A stretch of DNA of 61,291 nt from Acidobacteriaceae bacterium (GTDB lineage Bacteria; Acidobacteriota; Terriglobia; Terriglobales; Acidobacteriaceae), in assembly GCA_025355505.1 (NCBI GenBank), contig JANXZM010000005.1, positions 1 through 61,291 of the forward strand, read 5' to 3'. The notes beneath the pieces were generated by a model. It was given only the letters and a program-made list of their open reading frames with translations. It ran no database searches and was not told the origin of the DNA. The stretch's first letter is position 1. The number at the start of each line of letters is the position of its first letter. This document shows positions 9,441 to 18,331 of this stretch, piece by piece. Both the position numbers and the translations under genes were made by a program.

Positions 9441-10961
9441 ATGTCCGCGGAATTGAACGGGAACTCGCGCACCACTCTTTCTCCCACGCCCCGTGATCTT
9501 GCGGCCACGCTGTTCCGGCGTCCGCGACTGGTAGCCACTTCTTTTGGGGCCGTATTGGTGGCAACGATGCTCTTCGTGGTCTTTTCGGCGCGCTATGAAT
9601 CGCACTTCAAGGTACTGCTGCGCCGGAGCCGCTTTGACCCAATCGTCTCTTCCCAGCCCGCCAGCGCCATGGATTTCACCCGCCCCGACATTACTGAAGA
9701 AGAACTCAATTCCGAAGTCGACCTGCTGCGCGACGAGGATCTCCTGAAGCAAGTTGTGGAAATGGCGGGACTTGTTCCAACTAACACCCGTGATTTAGAG
9801 CGCCCAGCTGAGATCGAACGCGCCGTTCGCAAGCTGGCGCGCCGTTTGGATGTCGAGGCTCTGAAAAAGTCGAACCTTATCCAGGTCAGCTACAAGGACA
9901 CCAATCCGGAACGGGCCGCCCGCATACTGTCAGCGCTCTCTACGCTCTACGTGCGGAGGCACACGAATCTCCAGCGGCCACCGGGAGAAATCCAGTTTTT
10001 CGACCAGCAGGCTGCGGAATACGAAAAGAGACTGCATCAGTCCGAAGGGGAACTTGTGCGCTTTACTCGTGCCCGGGGCGTGGTTTCGGCGGCACTGGAA
10101 CGCGATATTGCGCTGCAGAAGTTAGGCGAAGCGGGCGCGGCATATCGCCAGATTGACCAGGATCGCGTCGAGACCGAGCGCCGGATTTTATCGCTGCGTG
10201 AACAGCTCAAGTCGTTTCCTTCCCGGTCGGTAACCCAGAAGCGCTGGGCCGACAATCCGCAGGTTCTCGAAAAAATGAAAACGCACCGGCTGGAGCTTCG
10301 GCTCAAGCGCACCGAGCTTCTTACCCGCTTCGCACCGTCCTACCGGCTGGTGCAAGAAGTTGAGCAAGAAATCGCGGAAACTGGCGCGTCGATTGCGGCC
10401 GAAGCGCTCACCCCAGTTCGCGACGAAACCACCGACAAGGACCCCAACTACGAGTGGGCTCGGATGGAAATGGAGAAGGCCCAAGTGCAGTGGGACGGCC
10501 TGCGGGCGCGGCAATCCGCTGCTTCCACCCAGGTCGCATCCTTGCGCACGCTTGCCCAGCAGATGCAATCCGACTCCGTGGATCAGCAGGACTTGATGCG
10601 TACCGCCAAAGCCGAGGAAGACAACTACCTTCTTTACCGTCGCAAACGCGAGGAAGCGCGCATTGGCGACGCGCTCGACGAGCGTCGCATCCTCAATGTG
10701 GCCATTGTGGAACCGCCCGTAGCCCCGGCCCTGCCCGCGCATTCCGTGCTCCTTTATTCCCTGCTCGGTTTCGGACTGGCCATGGCGTTCAGTGTTGGCA
10801 CCGCCTTTACGACAGAGTACTTTGACCCCACGATTCGCACGCCCGACGAAGCTTACGGCCTGCTGGAAGTACCGGTGCTGGCCTGGTTGCCGGCACCTCA
10901 GCCTGCGATTCTGCGAGCTTCTATTCCCTGGATCGACCGGCCCAAGGTGGTGATCCAGTGA
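9441..10961 (+). CDS. Wzz/GNVR-type chain-length determinant (polysaccharide co-polymerase)
   Basis: This inner-membrane protein of about 506 residues has a first membrane span near residues 36-56 (ATSFGAVLVATMLFVVF). A long, charged periplasmic coiled-coil region holds GNVR-type sequence, and a second span lies near 440-465 (VLLYSLLGFGLAMAFSVG). The topology is that of Wzz/Wzc co-polymerases that set polymer length. The cytoplasmic tyrosine-kinase domain of Wzc is absent; a separate ATPase-like protein follows. ATG 9441 is preferred to the upstream TTG. Its stop overlaps the next start as GTGA, indicating translational coupling. Confidence 0.88.
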   Translation: MSAELNGNSRTTLSPTPRDLAATLFRRPRLVATSFGAVLVATMLFVVFSARYESHFKVLLRRSRFDPIVSSQPASAMDFTRPDITEEELNSEVDLLRDEDLLKQVVEMAGLVPTNTRDLERPAEIERAVRKLARRLDVEALKKSNLIQVSYKDTNPERAARILSALSTLYVRRHTNLQRPPGEIQFFDQQAAEYEKRLHQSEGELVRFTRARGVVSAALERDIALQKLGEAGAAYRQIDQDRVETERRILSLREQLKSFPSRSVTQKRWADNPQVLEKMKTHRLELRLKRTELLTRFAPSYRLVQEVEQEIAETGASIAAEALTPVRDETTDKDPNYEWARMEMEKAQVQWDGLRARQSAASTQVASLRTLAQQMQSDSVDQQDLMRTAKAEEDNYLLYRRKREEARIGDALDERRILNVAIVEPPVAPALPAHSVLLYSLLGFGLAMAFSVGTAFTTEYFDPTIRTPDEAYGLLEVPVLAWLPAPQPAILRASIPWIDRPKVVIQ

Positions 10962-11650
10962 ACTCGCTCCGTGAGTTTCTTGCCGAAGCACCATCTGCCC
11001 GTGAGCAGCCGCGCACAACTCCGATTCGCGAGCAAGTGCGACGCAGAGCAGATTCTCCGACGGCTTCGGTTCACGATGATCAGATCCATGCGCTGATTCA
11101 GCAACTTTTCTTCCGGCAGGAATCGCGACCGGTTCGGCACGTCGGATTTGCCACGGTCGAAGCATCCACGGCGACTGCAACACTATGCTTCGAGATCGCC
11201 GCAGCTCTGGCTAAAGAAGGCCGGTACGACGTCGGGCTGATCGACGCCCACCCCGACTCGGTCCTCCTGCAAACCGAACTGCAGATTCCGTCCCACAACC
11301 GTGCGGAGGCCGCCTGGCCAATCGCACCACGTCTCTGGATGGTTCCTCGCCAGAGCTGGCTGCCGGACGCCAGCGGGCAGCGGATCACCGACCAGAACTT
11401 ATCGCGTCTCCGCGAACTCACCGCCGAGTTCGACTTTTCCATTCTGTGGTGTGATTCGGTCTCCTGGCTCACGTCGAGCATTGGCCGGGCCTGCGACGGC
11501 CTGGTGCTGGTGCTGACCGCCAACAAAACAAGACGCCTCGTCGCCGCACAAATCAAGGATCAGCTGAGCAAGGCGCAAGTTCCCCTGCTCGGGACCGTCC
11601 TCGCGGAGCGTCGCTTTCCCGTGCCGCAAGGCTTGTACCGAAGTCTGTGA
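10958..11650 (+). CDS. BY-kinase-like (CpsD/CapB position) P-loop protein with degenerate motifs
   Basis: The 230-residue product starts at a GTG overlapping the preceding stop. The fold pattern of a MinD/ParA-like BY-kinase can be followed: RPVRHVGFATVEA, then CFEIAAALAKEG, VGLIDAHPDS and FDFSILWCDSV. The Walker A lysine motif is missing: FATVEASTATATL stands where GxxGxGK[ST] is expected. The Walker A-prime and B motifs are also weak. No C-terminal Tyr cluster is seen. It probably acts as a non-catalytic partner of the Wzz-like protein. The next gene starts with another 4-base GTGA overlap. Confidence 0.72.
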   Translation: MNSLREFLAEAPSAREQPRTTPIREQVRRRADSPTASVHDDQIHALIQQLFFRQESRPVRHVGFATVEASTATATLCFEIAAALAKEGRYDVGLIDAHPDSVLLQTELQIPSHNRAEAAWPIAPRLWMVPRQSWLPDASGQRITDQNLSRLRELTAEFDFSILWCDSVSWLTSSIGRACDGLVLVLTANKTRRLVAAQIKDQLSKAQVPLLGTVLAERRFPVPQGLYRSL

Positions 11651-13206
11651 ATCCTATGGGCGAATTGATTACAAACCGACTATGGGACAGCGGACCCAGA
11701 GATTGCGCATCGCAGTTTGCCCGCATGATCCTTGGGACTTCTGCCATGCCGTCTCTCAGGTTTGCGCCGACCGCCGCCGCACACACACGTCCAGCCAACT
11801 CGACCGACGAAGCCACCACCAGACACGCTCAGGAGCGAACGCTTACTCAACAACATCGATCCCAACCTGCCGTGGACCGATTCACGCTTTGTGAGTTGAT
11901 GGCGGCCGATTCGATCGTTCTCGTGATAGTGTGCGGCGCGTTATCGCAGTTCTCTCCCGCCTGGGGCCTGCCGTGGGCTTCTCTGCCTATTTTTGCCGTC
12001 CTGGTGACGCTCTTTGGCTTCTGTGAGGGAATCTACAAACGTGCCGGGGATCCGTCTCCCGCCGGGATCGTCTCGGCTCTGGCAAGGTCAACCCTGTTCG
12101 CGATCGGGCTGGTCTTCATCGCTCGGTGGGACGGAATGCGTATTCTCGCTGCCTCCAGAATATTTGCCAGCAGCCTAGCCGGCCTTGCGCTGTTGCGCCG
12201 GTTGAGGCAGATCGAATGGAAGCGCCGCCGCCGGGAAACGGAATCGCGCAAGATCCTCATCGTTGGCGGGGGTCCGGTCGGTCGCTCCATCGCTCGGGCG
12301 CTACGCAACGATCCTCTCCGGCGCGCAACCGTGTGCGGTTTTGTGGATGACGACCAGCCTCTTTCCCCAGCGGTATTGGGTCGCATCGCAGACCTGGACT
12401 GGCTCGCTCGCGCCGAGTTCATCGATGAAGTTATCCTGGCTCTTCCAGGTCAGCCCGCCCAAACGCGAAAAGCCGCCGAGGTCGCGTTCCGTAACCACCT
12501 GGACATTCGTGCCGTACCCGATCTGCCCCCGGGTCCGTGGCACGACTCAGGCATCGATCGCATCGGAGAAGTGCCGGTCATCACTCTGCATCGCGAGCCA
12601 TCACCTAGCGCCGCCTTATTTCTGAAGCGTTTGCTGGATGTCGCCGGTGCGGCGTTGGGTCTTGTGTTGGCCAGTCCTCTAATGGCGATCGTGGCCTTGC
12701 TGATCCGGCTGGACTCGCCCGGTGCGGTCGTCTACTCGGCGGAACGCACTGGCGCCAAAGGCCGCCGCTTCCGTTGCTACAAGTTTCGCTCCATGGTAAC
12801 CGACGCCGCACACCTCAAGGAACAATTGCGCGCGCGCAACCAGAGACAAGGCCCGATCTTCAAAATTAACGGCGACCCCAGAATCACCCGCGTCGGCCGC
12901 ATCATCCGCCGTTATAGCCTCGACGAGCTTCCCCAGCTCTGGAACGTGCTGCGCGGGGAGATGAGCCTGGTTGGACCGCGGCCTCATCCGGTCGACGAGG
13001 TCGACCATTACGAACTTCAACAGTTCCGGCGCCTTGACGTAAAACCCGGCATCACGGGTCTGTGGCAGATTACGGCGCGCAACTGTCCATCGTTCGAACT
13101 GAACATGCACCTTGATCTCACCTACATCGAGAACTGGAGTCTGCGCCTGGACCTGTGCATCCTCGCCAACACAGTTCGCGTGCTGTTCGCGCCGGAAGGA
13201 GCCTGA
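11647..13206 (+). CDS. Polyprenyl-phosphate sugar-1-phosphate transferase (exopolysaccharide initiating enzyme)
   Basis: This 519-residue membrane enzyme should start repeat-unit assembly by moving a sugar-1-phosphate from a nucleotide sugar to undecaprenyl phosphate. After a polar N-terminus come about four membrane spans (residues 85-190). A Rossmann-like CoA-binding segment follows (ILIVGGGPVGRSIARAL). The C-terminal bacterial sugar transferase domain starts near residue 323 (KRLLDVAGAALGL) and contains KFRSM, RRYSLDELPQLWNVL, MSLVGPRP and KPGITGLWQ, all family hallmarks. The sugar specificity cannot be read. The start is the GTG overlapping the previous stop; ATG 11656 is an alternative. 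Confidence 0.92.
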   Translation: MNPMGELITNRLWDSGPRDCASQFARMILGTSAMPSLRFAPTAAAHTRPANSTDEATTRHAQERTLTQQHRSQPAVDRFTLCELMAADSIVLVIVCGALSQFSPAWGLPWASLPIFAVLVTLFGFCEGIYKRAGDPSPAGIVSALARSTLFAIGLVFIARWDGMRILAASRIFASSLAGLALLRRLRQIEWKRRRRETESRKILIVGGGPVGRSIARALRNDPLRRATVCGFVDDDQPLSPAVLGRIADLDWLARAEFIDEVILALPGQPAQTRKAAEVAFRNHLDIRAVPDLPPGPWHDSGIDRIGEVPVITLHREPSPSAALFLKRLLDVAGAALGLVLASPLMAIVALLIRLDSPGAVVYSAERTGAKGRRFRCYKFRSMVTDAAHLKEQLRARNQRQGPIFKINGDPRITRVGRIIRRYSLDELPQLWNVLRGEMSLVGPRPHPVDEVDHYELQQFRRLDVKPGITGLWQITARNCPSFELNMHLDLTYIENWSLRLDLCILANTVRVLFAPEGA

Positions 13207-13214
13207 CTTTCGCC

Positions 13215-14495
13215 ATGAGCAGCCCCGCCCTAACCTGGGATAGTGACGACAACCCGCTTTGGCGCGCTGCCGGTCTGCTGCTTCGCCCCCTTCACCTGGG
13301 ATTGGCTTTTCCCTCCATCCTTTACGTGACCGCGATGGCCATTTTCCTGTTTCGACCACCTGACCTTTTCTCTTTTTACGCCGACAGAATCGCGTTCGGC
13401 ATCCTGATCTTCTTCGTTGCTCTGCGTACTATGGCGCTCCGCGACAAGATCCCATTCTTTGCCGGACTCAGTTTGCCCATGGCCGGTCTCATGGCGCTCG
13501 CCGTGTTCCGTGCGCTTCGGGAGCCGTACGACGCACAAACCTGGAGCATTATCGCCAGCAAGTTCATCGTTCCCTTTGCGCTGTTTCACCTCGCTGCGCT
13601 GATTTTCCGAGGCGCATCGCAACGAAGGCACTTCGAAGTCTTCGCGATCCTTGCGCTCGCCTACCTCGTGTTCATTGCCATTGCCTTCCTCGCGGACGCC
13701 CGTTCACTTATCTTCCCGCGTTTCATTCTTGACGAAAGCCTCGGTTTTCACGCCGATCGCGCTCGCGGCCCGTTTCTCCAGGCAGTGGCCAACGGCGTTT
13801 CGTTGAATTTGCTTGGGATTCTTGTTATTGCGCTTGCGCAAGAGCGCAAAACCGTCGTCAGGTTGCTGTGGCTGGTTCTGCCTCTGGCTGTGCTCGCCAC
13901 CATGACGCGCGCCGTTTGGATCTCGTTCGCCGTCTCCACCATCATCCTCGGATTCCGCGTTGTGAAGCGCCGTTTACAAGCGGTTTGCACCTTGTTGGCG
14001 GTTGCGGGCCTTCTGCTTGGCATGGCAATCGGGCTTGGCAACCATTCGCTGAAGGCTGCTCTTTGGGACCGCACCGGAGAACGCGGTCCGGTGGACGCGC
14101 GCCTGGCCGTGTACGACGCCGGCTGGGCGATGTTTCAGGAGCGGCCGCTCACCGGTTGGGCCGCCAGCGGTATGTACGCGGAGCTTGCCCGCCGCATGGA
14201 GGGCTACCACCTCCGCACCTTCTACGTGCACAACACCTACCTCGCCTTACTGGTTGAGTTCGGTGTGCCTGGGTTGGCCCTGTACGGCATTCTTTTCTTC
14301 AACCTCTTCCGCCTTTCCTGGCACGGTCCGCCCGGCGAGTCCAGCGCAGTCGCTTCCCTGCGCAAAGTCTGGCCCATCTTGCTCAGCGTTTATCTATTCA
14401 ACGCCTTCTTCGTAGACATGGCGTACCAGTTCGTCATAGGGCTCATGTTCACCGTAGCCGGGATGCTCTGCGCGTCCGAGGAGTCCGTCGCATGA
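13215..14495 (+). CDS. O-antigen ligase/polymerase family membrane protein (Wzy_C)
   Basis: The ATG at 13215 (MSSPALTW) is used, eight bases after the previous stop and downstream of a GGAAGGAG motif. The 426-residue protein has about ten to twelve hydrophobic spans. Its large periplasmic loop carries the Wzy_C-type sequence RLAVYDAGWAMFQERPLTGW, followed by HNTYLALLVEFGVPGL. It should polymerise or ligate lipid-linked polysaccharide units at the periplasmic face. Polymerase and ligase cannot be told apart by sequence alone. The stop overlaps the next start as ATGA. Confidence 0.87.
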   Translation: MSSPALTWDSDDNPLWRAAGLLLRPLHLGLAFPSILYVTAMAIFLFRPPDLFSFYADRIAFGILIFFVALRTMALRDKIPFFAGLSLPMAGLMALAVFRALREPYDAQTWSIIASKFIVPFALFHLAALIFRGASQRRHFEVFAILALAYLVFIAIAFLADARSLIFPRFILDESLGFHADRARGPFLQAVANGVSLNLLGILVIALAQERKTVVRLLWLVLPLAVLATMTRAVWISFAVSTIILGFRVVKRRLQAVCTLLAVAGLLLGMAIGLGNHSLKAALWDRTGERGPVDARLAVYDAGWAMFQERPLTGWAASGMYAELARRMEGYHLRTFYVHNTYLALLVEFGVPGLALYGILFFNLFRLSWHGPPGESSAVASLRKVWPILLSVYLFNAFFVDMAYQFVIGLMFTVAGMLCASEESVA

Positions 14496-15754
14496 CCTCC
14501 ATCGCATACATTGCCAACGAATTCCCTTCGTCCCTCGAACCTTACGTGATGGATGAAATCACAGAACTGCGCCGCCGCGGGGTGGAAGTGATCTGCTGCA
14601 GCGGTAAACGCGTCTCGCCGAAAGATCTCAGCTTGGCGGAACGCGCTTTCTGGAAAGAGACGCGCTTTTTTCAACCGCTCTCCGACGATGAGCTCCTACG
14701 GGCGGTGCGCCGGCTCGCCTCCGATCGTCACCACCTTTGGGAGCTGTTGCGTCCCTTGTTGTGGGAGCGCGGAGCTTCCCCGATCCGCCGCATTCGTGCG
14801 CTAGGCCACACGGTGATGGGTGCCGCACTGGCGGAACAACTGGCGCCCCTTAGTGTCGAGCACATCCACGCTCATCACGGATACTTCGCATCATGGATGG
14901 CCTTGGCCGCTGCCCGTCTGCTCGGAATCGGCTTCAGCTTTACCCTGCACGGCTCCGATCTGCTGCAGCGCGCGGATCTGCTCTCGGCCAAGCTGCGTGC
15001 TTGCAATTTCTGTGTAACGGTCTCCGAGTTCAACCGCCAATACATTCTGCGCAATTACCCTTCCACGCCCGCAGAGAAAATCATCGTGCAACGTCTTGGG
15101 GTCGATCGCGTGCTTTCCTGGCCCACGCCCGCTCCCGCAGCCGAGGCGGACCACCGGCGGTTCTGTCTCCTCTCCGTCGGGCGCCTGCATCGGGTGAAGG
15201 ATTATCGCTTCCTCATCCAGGCCTGCGCCACGCTTCGCGACCAAGGTTTGGACTTCATCTGCTGGATCGTCGGTGAGGGGCCGGAGCGCCCGGCTCTCGA
15301 AAGCCAGATTATGGCGTCGGGGCTTCAAGGGACTGTTTACCTGATCGGTCACGTGCCTCGCATCGACCTTCCCGGCTATTACCGCTACGCCGACCTGGTC
15401 GTGATGACCAGCAAGAGCGAAGGAATCCCGGTAGTCCTGATGGAGGCCATGGCTCACGAAAAACTCGTACTGGCTCCCGCCATCACCGGAATTTCCGAAC
15501 TGGTCGAGCACCAGCGCACTGGATTTCTATACCAACCCAACTCATTGCCCGATTTCGTCAGCGCCGTCAGTTGGATTCAGGGCCACAAAAATTCCATGGC
15601 CGGAATCCAGCGCGCGGCTGCGGCCAGCATCGCCACTTCCTATAATCGCCAGCGAAATCTGCGCGCTTTCGCGGATCAATTCCTGGCCCGCGTTCCACAA
15701 TCGGAGGGTGAACATGCGCATCCTGTATTGCAACAAATACGACTATCCGTTTAG
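14492..15754 (+). CDS. GT4-family glycosyltransferase
   Basis: The 420-residue cytosolic glycosyltransferase has the GT-B fold order. Its N-terminal domain has HIHAHHGYFASWMALAAARL and a LHGSDLL segment. Its C-terminal donor-binding domain has LLSVGRLHRVKDYRFLIQA, IVGEGPERPALE and SKSEGIPVVLMEAMAHE, the E-x7-E type motif of family 4. It resembles WcaL-like colanic-acid transferases. The donor and acceptor cannot be assigned. The start ATG overlaps the preceding stop. The 3' end runs 41 bases into the next gene, so the two are probably translationally coupled. Confidence 0.9.
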   Translation: MTSIAYIANEFPSSLEPYVMDEITELRRRGVEVICCSGKRVSPKDLSLAERAFWKETRFFQPLSDDELLRAVRRLASDRHHLWELLRPLLWERGASPIRRIRALGHTVMGAALAEQLAPLSVEHIHAHHGYFASWMALAAARLLGIGFSFTLHGSDLLQRADLLSAKLRACNFCVTVSEFNRQYILRNYPSTPAEKIIVQRLGVDRVLSWPTPAPAAEADHRRFCLLSVGRLHRVKDYRFLIQACATLRDQGLDFICWIVGEGPERPALESQIMASGLQGTVYLIGHVPRIDLPGYYRYADLVVMTSKSEGIPVVLMEAMAHEKLVLAPAITGISELVEHQRTGFLYQPNSLPDFVSAVSWIQGHKNSMAGIQRAAAASIATSYNRQRNLRAFADQFLARVPQSEGEHAHPVLQQIRLSV

Positions 15755-18191
15755 CGGCACTGAAGCCTACCTCTTCGACCTCATCCAGCAGATGGATAAG
15801 CGCGGCCATGGAACCGCCCTGTTCAGCATGGACCACGGCCGTACTCCAGCATTCACGGGCCGCAGCTATCGCATTCCGCATGTTGACTTCAAGGATGCAA
15901 ACGCCGGTTTGCTGAAGAAGGTTAAGATGGCGGCTCACGCTCTCTATTCAACATCGGCCCGGCGCGCCATGCGCAGTTGCCTGACTGATTTTTCACCCGA
16001 TCTGGCGCACGTCCGCGGAATCTACCACCACTTGTCACCCTCGATTCTGTGGGAACTGAAGCACCAGGGAATCCCCGTGCTCTACCACCTGAACGATTTC
16101 AAGATTCTGTGCCCAACCTACAATTTTGTTGCCGATGGCCGGCCCTGCGAACTGTGCAGTCAGGGTGCTTTCCACCACGCCGCCACAAAAGGTTGCTATG
16201 CCGGCCCGCGTTCGAGCGCTGTGGTTCTTGCCGCCGAAGCCTACCTGCACAAATGGTTGCGAACATACGAACGCTGCGTGGACATGTTTCTGGCTCCCAG
16301 CGAATTCGTGCGCAACAAGCTGATTGCCAGCGGCTTCTCCGCGCAACGCATCGAAGTCCTGCCCCACTTCCAGGCGTTGCCCAGCGATGAACACCTCACC
16401 ACCGATGAAGGATACCTGCTCTACTTCGGCCGACTCTCTCCAGAGAAAGGCGTCTATGAGCTTTTGCGCGCCATGGTGCAGCTACCACATACTCCTCTTG
16501 TCATCGCCGGAGATGGTCCCGAGCGTCCTCGGCTAGAGGCGCTGGCGCGAGAATTGCACTTGAGCCAAGTCCTGTTCGCGGGCATGGTCCATGGCGAGAA
16601 ACTCCAAAGACTCATCGCCGGTTGCAGCTTCTCCGTGTTTCCCTCACACGCCTACGAGACCCTGGGGAAATCCATTCTGGAATCCTATGCCTGGGGACGG
16701 CCCGTCATCGCCTCCGATCTGGGGTCGCGCCGGGAACTCGTCCAACATGGCGTCACCGGACTCCTCTATGCCGACGGGGACCGAGAACAGCTAGCTCATT
16801 CCATCGGATTTCTGTTTGAACGTCCCGATCTGATCGAGAAGATGGGCACCGCCGCTCGCAGTCGTGTGAAAGCAAACCACGACCCCGCGCAACACATGGA
16901 GAAGCTTCTCGAACTCTACTACCGGCTGACATCCTCCAAAAAGCTGGTGTCCTTCCCGGTCGCACCGGAGCACCCTCGCCCGCGCCGCAGCGTCCGTGTC
17001 GCATTCATCGGGGGGCGCGGCCTGGTCTCCAAGTACAGCGGCATCGAATCCTATTACGAGCAGGCTGGCCACGAACTGGCCCGCCTCGGGCACGAAGTCA
17101 CCGTATATTGCCGCACCTATTTCACTCCTCCCATGACCACGCACAACGGCATGCGCGTGCGAAGGTTGCCAACCATCCGCTCCAAGCATTTGGAAACTGT
17201 CGTCCACACTCTGCTGAGCACGGCGCATGCCATGATGTCGGACTACGATGTCGTTCATTACCACTGCCTGGGACCGGCGCTGTTTTCTTTTCTTCCGCGG
17301 CTTGCCGGTAAGAAGACGGTGGTCACCGTGCAGGGTCTGGACTGGCAGCGCGGCAAGTGGGGCCGGATCGCGTCGCACGTACTGCGCTGGGGAGAAGCGG
17401 CTGCTGTGTCCTCGCCCGATGCCACCATGGTCGTCTCGCGCACGCTGCAACAGCACTACCGCCAGCAGTACAAGCGCGATACCATCTACGTCCCGAACGG
17501 AGCCACGATTGCGCCCCGGCGCCTCCCCCGGCAACTGATTGAGTGGGGTCTTCTCCCGGACAACTATGTCCTTTTCCTAGGCCGGTTTTCGCCAGAAAAA
17601 AACTGCCATCTCCTCATCAACGCCTTTGAAAACCTCCACACCGGCATGAAACTCGTGCTCGCCGGAGGATCAAGTCACTCCGATGCCTACGTTAAGAGTC
17701 TGCGCCGCCACGAATCCGACCAAATCCGCTTTCTTCCCTGGGTTTCGGGAAGCAATCTCGAAGAACTTCTCTCCAACGCCGCCCTGTTCGTGCTGCCGTC
17801 TGAACTTGAGGGCCTGTCTTTGGCTCTTCTCGATGCCATGGCGGCCGGGGTGTGCGTGCTGACCAGTGATATTCCCGAGAATAATGAAGTGGTCGAGGGC
17901 GCCGGGTTCACCTTCCACCGCGGCAACCAGGCAGATCTTGAGCGCATGCTCGACTTGCTCATCCACAATCCCGAACTTCGCCGTCAGGCCGCAACCCTGG
18001 AACGCGAGCGGATCCAGGGCCAGTATCTCTGGCCCGAAATCGCCCGCTCCATCGAAACGGCCTATTACAACGTGCTGGGCTGGAGCCCGGACGAGCGCAT
18101 GCCGAGCGATAAAATACAGATTCGTACTTCTGCTGTCCCCGTCGCGCCGCTGGCGCCGCGCCCCGGCGGCCTGAGTGAAATAAGCATCTGA
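15714..18191 (+). CDS. Tandem double GT4 glycosyltransferase
   Basis: ATG 15714 is chosen because GGAGG lies six bases upstream. The 825-residue protein contains two complete GT-B glycosyltransferases in one chain. The first spans about residues 1-405 (YFGRLSPEKGVYELLRAM, IAGDGPERPRLE, SYAWGRPVIASD). The second starts near residue 425 (RVAFIGGRGLVSKYSGIESY) and has LFLGRFSPEKNCHLLINAF and PSELEGLSLALLDAM. Each half has its own donor-binding domain, so it may add two successive sugars. It is the last gene of the polysaccharide operon. The C-terminal 35 residues are Pro/Ala-rich. The fusion could be ancestral or a recent joining of two operon genes. Confidence 0.9.
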   Translation: MRILYCNKYDYPFSGTEAYLFDLIQQMDKRGHGTALFSMDHGRTPAFTGRSYRIPHVDFKDANAGLLKKVKMAAHALYSTSARRAMRSCLTDFSPDLAHVRGIYHHLSPSILWELKHQGIPVLYHLNDFKILCPTYNFVADGRPCELCSQGAFHHAATKGCYAGPRSSAVVLAAEAYLHKWLRTYERCVDMFLAPSEFVRNKLIASGFSAQRIEVLPHFQALPSDEHLTTDEGYLLYFGRLSPEKGVYELLRAMVQLPHTPLVIAGDGPERPRLEALARELHLSQVLFAGMVHGEKLQRLIAGCSFSVFPSHAYETLGKSILESYAWGRPVIASDLGSRRELVQHGVTGLLYADGDREQLAHSIGFLFERPDLIEKMGTAARSRVKANHDPAQHMEKLLELYYRLTSSKKLVSFPVAPEHPRPRRSVRVAFIGGRGLVSKYSGIESYYEQAGHELARLGHEVTVYCRTYFTPPMTTHNGMRVRRLPTIRSKHLETVVHTLLSTAHAMMSDYDVVHYHCLGPALFSFLPRLAGKKTVVTVQGLDWQRGKWGRIASHVLRWGEAAAVSSPDATMVVSRTLQQHYRQQYKRDTIYVPNGATIAPRRLPRQLIEWGLLPDNYVLFLGRFSPEKNCHLLINAFENLHTGMKLVLAGGSSHSDAYVKSLRRHESDQIRFLPWVSGSNLEELLSNAALFVLPSELEGLSLALLDAMAAGVCVLTSDIPENNEVVEGAGFTFHRGNQADLERMLDLLIHNPELRRQAATLERERIQGQYLWPEIARSIETAYYNVLGWSPDERMPSDKIQIRTSAVPVAPLAPRPGGLSEISI

Positions 18192-18331
18192 AAGAGTTGA
18201 TCGCGTCCCAAGAAAGTTGCCCGTGGCCGGTACCCAGTAAAATCCGCCCCGCGATAGCCACCGATCATGTCTGCGAAAGACGGGCGTGGTGTGATTTTCC
18301 AGCAGGCTCAAAACATTCGAGTAGCGTCCCG

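Noticed and set aside
10188-11183. 331-residue minus-strand open frame
   Set aside because: Antisense to the Wzz-like and BY-kinase-like genes, which have signatures and coupled starts.
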